NCBI GenBank assembly: GCA_025457845.1
Contig: JALOTO010000069.1
Location: forward strand, 1-17,369
DNA: 17,369 nucleotides
Direction of reading: 5' to 3'
Source of the DNA: Thermoplasmata archaeon
GTDB taxonomy: Archaea > Thermoplasmatota > Thermoplasmata > UBA10834
Part shown: positions 14,892-17,369 of the stretch, piece after piece
How positions within the stretch are numbered: position 1 is the first letter of the stretch
Layout: every line of letters starts with the position of its first letter
Notes under the pieces: model-generated
Databases searched by the model: none
Told to the model about the DNA's origin: nothing
The model's input: the letters and a program-made list of their open reading frames with translations, nothing else
Program-made: the position numbers and the translations under genes

Positions 14892-14973
14892 GGTGTCGTT
14901 AGGGTGGTGTGGTGGGGATTGTCAAAACTGTTTATTGCTTAGGAGGAAAGTTGAGCCACCAACCTAAGACACC
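14892..14973 (-). ncRNA. Candidate structured small RNA (long hairpin)
   Basis: The arms 14892-14909 and 14957-14973 pair over 16 bp: 6 bp (GGTGTC/GACACC), a one-base bulge, 5 bp (TTAGG/CCTAA), one mismatch, then 5 bp (TGGTG/CACCA). On the minus strand a TATA-like TCATATAG (14996-15003) is centred about 27 bp before 14973, so a transcript would begin at the first base of the helix and end near the opposite arm, which is followed by a pyrimidine tract (ACCTTTCTCTC). The loop carries CCUCC, like an anti-Shine-Dalgarno sequence. This 298-bp gap between cca and the next gene has no convincing protein gene. It matches no RNA family I know. Orientation and transcription are inference. Confidence 0.35.
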
Positions 14974-14984
14974 GAAACTCAACT
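14938..14984. repeat. Interleaved inverted repeats (possible pseudoknot)
   Basis: CTTAGG (14938-14943) complements CCTAAG (14963-14968), and AGTTGAG (14949-14955) complements CTCAACT (14978-14984). The arms alternate, the layout of an H-type pseudoknot on either strand. CCTAA is also an arm of the long hairpin at 14892-14973, so the two folds exclude each other. Confidence 0.35.
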
Positions 14985-15009
14985 ATCGGCTCGTGCTATA
15001 TGAGCGTTT

Positions 15010-15027
15010 GCTGGATACCAATCCAGC
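15010..15027. repeat. 7-bp stem-loop
   Basis: GCTGGAT (15010-15016) and ATCCAGC (15021-15027) flank ACCA. A further short repeat, TATCG (15030-15034) and CGATA (15048-15052), follows. Both lie just 3' of the minus-strand gene ending at 15065 and may belong to its 3' untranslated region. Confidence 0.4.
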
Positions 15028-15064
15028 GCTATCGTTTCCGACGCACACGATACGACATTCGGTG

Positions 15065-15424
15065 TCACAGGCCGTCCCTTATCGAGGACGACTGGATATT
15101 TGAGGAGAAGATCGTCTCCTCTATGTCCTCGACGAACACGTCGTCGGTCTCGGAGACGCTTACGAGTTCCGTACGCGGGCCTCCGATATACAGAAGGACG
15201 AGCATCTTTCCATTCGAATAAAAATGGGCGAATCCGAAGTCCGAATTCGGCGACCACATGTTCCGATGGAGGTCGAGCCCGCAGGCGCGGGACAGGGCCG
15301 CGAAGACCTCCCTGAGCTCGCTCGGCGCGTGCTCCGTGCGGATCACGGCGAGGGTCTTCTCGGCGGAGCGGACGTGACCCGCGATAGTGTCGATCTCCTT
15401 CCCCGTGAGTGTCGCCTCTCCCAT
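15065..15424 (-). CDS. Hypothetical protein
   Basis: 119 residues starting MGEATLTGKEIDTIAGHV. Not recognised. It has a helical N-terminal half (8-50) and a beta-rich C-terminal half (FGFAHFYSNG, MLVLLYIGG, ELVSVSETDDVFVEDIEE), without Cys motifs, signal peptide or membrane helix. The frame is open to 15490, but the ATG at 15424 is preferred: GTTATCTAA (15448-15456) is a TATA element centred 27-28 bp upstream, giving a leaderless mRNA. Codons in the last third end more often in A/T than in its neighbours. It is divergent from the small Cys-rich gene, with about 110 bp between the starts. Confidence 0.65.
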   Translation of the reverse strand: MGEATLTGKEIDTIAGHVRSAEKTLAVIRTEHAPSELREVFAALSRACGLDLHRNMWSPNSDFGFAHFYSNGKMLVLLYIGGPRTELVSVSETDDVFVEDIEETIFSSNIQSSSIRDGL

Positions 15425-15447
15425 GTGCCGCTCCCATCCCGGACGGG

Positions 15448-15456
15448 TTAGATAAC
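15448..15456 (-). promoter_or_regulatory. TATA element for hypothetical gene at 15065-15424
   Basis: Minus-strand GTTATCTAA is centred near 15452, putting the transcript start at about 15425, directly at the ATG. Confidence 0.5.
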
Positions 15457-15497
15457 GGTTCTGCATGATTCGCATGTCCGCCGCGTGCACTCAAAAC

Positions 15498-15505
15498 GCT
15501 TAACT
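15498..15505 (+). promoter_or_regulatory. TATA element for small Cys-rich gene
   Basis: TCAAAAC (BRE-like, from 15491) is followed by GCTTAACT. The predicted start near 15529 leaves about 8 nt before the ATG at 15537. Confidence 0.5.
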
Positions 15506-15536
15506 ACCAAGGACGACGATTCACGGTCAGACGGGG

Positions 15537-15689
15537 ATGGGTATCACGAAGTGTTCTGAGAAGGACTGCACTATATTCAGGGGAATGATCACCGCCTGCG
15601 ACGCGTGTCACAGGCACGTGAACGCGACGACGAAACCCGGGTTCGGCCCGGTCACGCCTCCGTCCATACCAGGCATCGGCAGACCCTGA
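15537..15689 (+). CDS. Small Cys-rich (zinc-finger-like) protein, 50 aa
   Basis: An ATG-to-TGA frame of 50 codons reads MGITKCSEKDCTIFRGMITA and continues with CDACHRHVNA, then a Gly/Pro-rich tail ending GIGRP. Cys6, Cys11, Cys21 and Cys24, with His25 and His27, form a plausible metal site (CxxxxC ... CxxCHxH). The gene has its own BRE/TATA element at correct spacing, GC-rich third codon positions like its neighbours, and fills the gap between a divergent and a convergent gene, with 6 bp to the latter. I know of no named family; binding of zinc or of RNA/protein partners is inference. A short GGGG precedes the ATG, so a nearly leaderless mRNA is likely. Confidence 0.6.
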   Translation: MGITKCSEKDCTIFRGMITACDACHRHVNATTKPGFGPVTPPSIPGIGRP

Positions 15690-15695
15690 AGCGGG

Positions 15696-16508
15696 CTACC
15701 TGTCCGGGACGGACCTGATCCTGTCCGAGACGGCGATCCCGTCCTTCCCCATGTCCAGCATCATGAAGTCCCTCGCGGCCACGGTGCGGACGCCAGAGCG
15801 GTCCTCGATCCACTTGGCCTGGGTCTCGGGGTTCTCCTGTATGACCCTCATGCCGAAGTGGGTGATCACGGCCATCTCCGGCTTGATCTTCTCGATCATG
15901 TAGCCGGCGTCCTCCGTGCTGAGGTGGTGCGGTATGCGCTGCCCCAGGGGCCTGGTCACGCTGGCTATGAGCAGCCTGCAGTTCTTGTGCGCCTTGATCA
16001 CCTGCTCGAGGAGCTGCGTGTCGGCCACGTACGATATCATCCCGTCGGTGGTCTGGATCCTGAACCCGACGGTGCTCGTGTCCGAGTGCGCCGACGGAGT
16101 GGCGGAGATCTCGAAGGGCTTGAAGCTCATCTTGGAGTACGGGGCCATGACCTTCACGGACTTGGGCTTCTGCAGATGGTACCTGGATATCGCGGGGCCG
16201 AAGTCCCCGTCGCCCTCGATGACGCTCCTGCTCCCTATGAGCAGGCCCTGCTTCCTCGTGCCGCCCTCGGTCATCGCCTCTATGAGAATCTCCGCGTCGA
16301 GGTAGTGGTCCGGGTGGCAGTGGGAGACGAGTATCGCGTGGGTCTTCAGAGGGTCGAGGCCCACCGAGCGCATCCTCACGAGGGCCCCTGGGCCGGGGTC
16401 GATGTGCAGGTTCTTCTCGTCCTCGATGTAGATGCCGCCCGTCGCCCGAGCCTGGTATATCGTGGCGAACCGGCCACCGCCAGTCCCCAGGAAAGTGAGC
16501 TTCACCAT
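15696..16508 (-). CDS. Metallo-beta-lactamase-fold hydrolase
   Basis: 270 residues of the MBL-fold metal-dependent hydrolase group. Conserved metal motifs in order (numbered from ATG 16508): SHCHPDH (62-68, the HxHxDH box), AHSDT (140-144), YVADTQ (160-165, bridging Asp), HHLS (194-197) and ITHFG (215-219). The opening is VKLTFLGTGGGRF. The spacing resembles RNase Z/PhnP-like beta-CASP-free enzymes more than classical lactamases, but the substrate cannot be read from sequence. A TTG at 16517 is in frame; ATG 16508 is preferred because the TATA element TATTAA at 16537-16542 places the transcript start near 16513. It is divergent from the amidohydrolase and shares its promoter element. Confidence 0.9.
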   Translation of the reverse strand: MVKLTFLGTGGGRFATIYQARATGGIYIEDEKNLHIDPGPGALVRMRSVGLDPLKTHAILVSHCHPDHYLDAEILIEAMTEGGTRKQGLLIGSRSVIEGDGDFGPAISRYHLQKPKSVKVMAPYSKMSFKPFEISATPSAHSDTSTVGFRIQTTDGMISYVADTQLLEQVIKAHKNCRLLIASVTRPLGQRIPHHLSTEDAGYMIEKIKPEMAVITHFGMRVIQENPETQAKWIEDRSGVRTVAARDFMMLDMGKDGIAVSDRIRSVPDR

Positions 16509-16536
16509 GTCCGCCAAACCTTAATGACTGGACCGC

Positions 16537-16542
16537 TTAATA
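16537..16542. promoter_or_regulatory. Shared divergent TATA element
   Basis: TTAATA reads TATTAA on the other strand. Its centre is about 27 bp from the GTG at 16567 on one side and about 27 bp from 16513 on the other, so one element could serve both divergent genes. A second plus-strand candidate is CTTAAT at 16520-16525. Confidence 0.45.
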
Positions 16543-16566
16543 CCCTTCCGACAGCAAAGGGAGCGT

Positions 16567-17369
16567 GTGGAACTGAGCATACTGGTCAAGGGCGGGCTGG
16601 TGGTCACACAGGACCCGGAGAGGCGCATCCTGAAGGGGGACGTCCTCGTGGACGGGGACAGGATCGCCGCGGTCGGGGAGGTGGCTGCCAAGGCGGACGA
16701 GGTCGTCGACGCGAAGGGCTGCATAGTCATGCCCGGGCTCATCAACTGCCACACCCACATAGCCATGACGCTCATGAGGAGCGTCGCTGACGACGTCCAG
16801 CTCGAGCAGTTCCTGGACCGGACATTCGCCATAGACGCGAAGCGCACCCCGGAGGACGTCGGGGCGGGCGCCCTCCTGGGCGCGGTCGAGATGGCGCGCA
16901 GCGGGACGACGACGTTCCTTGACATCTACTACGACCAGGACGCGATCGCCAAGAGCACGGAGGAGGTGGGCATCAGGGGATACCTCGGATGGACCGTCCT
17001 CGACGAGCAGTTCACGACTCAGAAGGGACGGCCGGTGGACAACTGCGCCCGATTCATCCGCTCGCACAAGGGCAGGCGGCTAATCAGGCCGGTGGTCGCG
17101 CCCCAGGGGGTCTATGTCTGCTCGGACGAGACCCTCGCACAGGCGAAGGAGCTCGCCGTGAAGGAGGGCACTTTCTGCCACTACCACCTCTCCGAGACCA
17201 GGTACGAGGTCTACGAGTACCAGAAGAAGACCGGGAAGAGGCCGGCCGAGAGGCTCGCCGAGACGGGGTTCTTCTCGAAGGGCGACATAGCAGCCCACGG
17301 GGTCTGGCTGACAATCAACGAGGTGAGGGCGCTGGCCAGGGCCGGCGTCTCCGTCGCCCACTGCCCGAC
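16567..17369 (+). CDS. Amidohydrolase of the SAH/MTA deaminase - chlorohydrolase family, 3' partial
   Basis: 267 codons are visible before the window ends. Starts VELSILVKGGLVVTQDPERR with the N-terminal beta sandwich, then PGLINCHTHIAMTLMR (His62 and His64, metal), FCHYHLSETRYEV (His207, metal), AAHGVWLT (His244) and SVAHCP at the edge; the catalytic Asp lies beyond the window. The family deaminates adenosine or guanine-type substrates (S-adenosylhomocysteine, methylthioadenosine, 5'-deoxyadenosine). Archaeal members often act in SAH recycling, but substrate cannot be assigned here. The stretch equivalent to PHAPYT reads PQGVYV, so that substrate-site His is Gln. The GTG start is chosen because it opens the conserved domain, has GGGAG 3 nt upstream and sits about 27 bp from the shared TATA element. 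Confidence 0.88.
   Translation, partial: MELSILVKGGLVVTQDPERRILKGDVLVDGDRIAAVGEVAAKADEVVDAKGCIVMPGLINCHTHIAMTLMRSVADDVQLEQFLDRTFAIDAKRTPEDVGAGALLGAVEMARSGTTTFLDIYYDQDAIAKSTEEVGIRGYLGWTVLDEQFTTQKGRPVDNCARFIRSHKGRRLIRPVVAPQGVYVCSDETLAQAKELAVKEGTFCHYHLSETRYEVYEYQKKTGKRPAERLAETGFFSKGDIAAHGVWLTINEVRALARAGVSVAHCP

Noticed and set aside
14941..14960. AGGAGGAAAG resembling the conserved GAGGAAAGUC core of RNase P RNA
   Set aside because: The bases after AAAG do not match, and no partner ACAGAA-type strand was found downstream; the gap is also too short for the full RNA.
13729..14967. Long plus-strand frame across cca
   Set aside because: Antisense shadow of the clearly identified CCA-adding enzyme.
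15003..15030. Stem-loop GCTGGAT-ACCA-ATCCAGC as an anticodon arm of a second tRNA
   Set aside because: No 7-base loop, acceptor pairing or TTCGA-type T loop can be arranged around it.
14979..15494. 171-codon minus-strand frame overlapping the 15065-15424 gene
   Set aside because: Composition is Arg/Gly-rich; the alternative frame (15065-15424) has balanced residues, alternating hydrophobics and a correctly spaced promoter.
1..17369. CRISPR arrays, insertion sequences, integrase genes, att sites, rRNA genes
   Set aside because: No regularly spaced direct repeats, transposase or integrase motifs, or rRNA-like sequences were seen on either strand.

Overview
This is a GC-rich (roughly 60-65 % by eye), densely packed archaeal chromosomal segment. 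Archaeal markers include both prenyltransferases of ether-lipid synthesis (GGGP synthase and DGGGP synthase), RadA recombinase, a class I CCA-adding enzyme, a TrmG10-type tRNA methyltransferase, a tRNA-Leu with a bulge-helix-bulge intron, and TATA/BRE promoters lying about 27 bp before likely transcript starts. Gene content resembles Thermoplasmatota-like Euryarchaeota; that placement is inference.

Layout. (a) 1-1342: 3' part of purH. (b) 1445-3392, minus: a winged-helix protein followed by a two-domain KaiC/GvpD-like ATPase, probably one operon. (c) 3595-3906, plus: a zinc-ribbon/OB-fold protein, divergent from (b) across a shared promoter region with a small inverted repeat. (d) 3896-5276, minus: a protein with two ACT domains and a small zinc-finger protein. 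(e) 5391-6698, plus: a cyclic 2,3-diphosphoglycerate synthetase-family GTPase, then an intron-containing tRNA-Leu(UAA) at 6741-6850. (f) 6960-8741, minus: DGGGP synthase and GGGP synthase in tandem, then a 49-residue zinc-ribbon protein. (g) 8858-10624, plus: a site-2-protease-like membrane protein with a large C-terminal beta-rich domain. (h) 10621-12590, minus: radA then trmG10. (i) 12777-13412, plus: a small membrane protein with an ectodomain, whose reading frame is broken by two compensating single-base shifts. (j) 13441-14766, minus: cca. (k) 14767-15064: no convincing protein gene, AT-richer in part, with unusually strong inverted-repeat structure; the best candidate for something undescribed. 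(l) 15065-15424 minus (unknown protein), 15537-15689 plus (50-residue Cys-rich protein), 15696-16508 minus (metallo-beta-lactamase-fold hydrolase), and 16567 to the window end, plus (amidohydrolase, truncated by the window).

Most of the window is housekeeping: purine synthesis, membrane lipid headgroup assembly, recombination, and tRNA maturation (intron-bearing tRNA without encoded CCA, CCA enzyme, G10 methylase). The points most worth checking are the structured noncoding region at 14.84-15.05 kb, with a possible ~82-nt minus-strand RNA carrying an anti-Shine-Dalgarno-like loop; the site-2 protease lacking the usual GPxAG membrane segment; and the frame-broken membrane gene at 12.8-13.4 kb.
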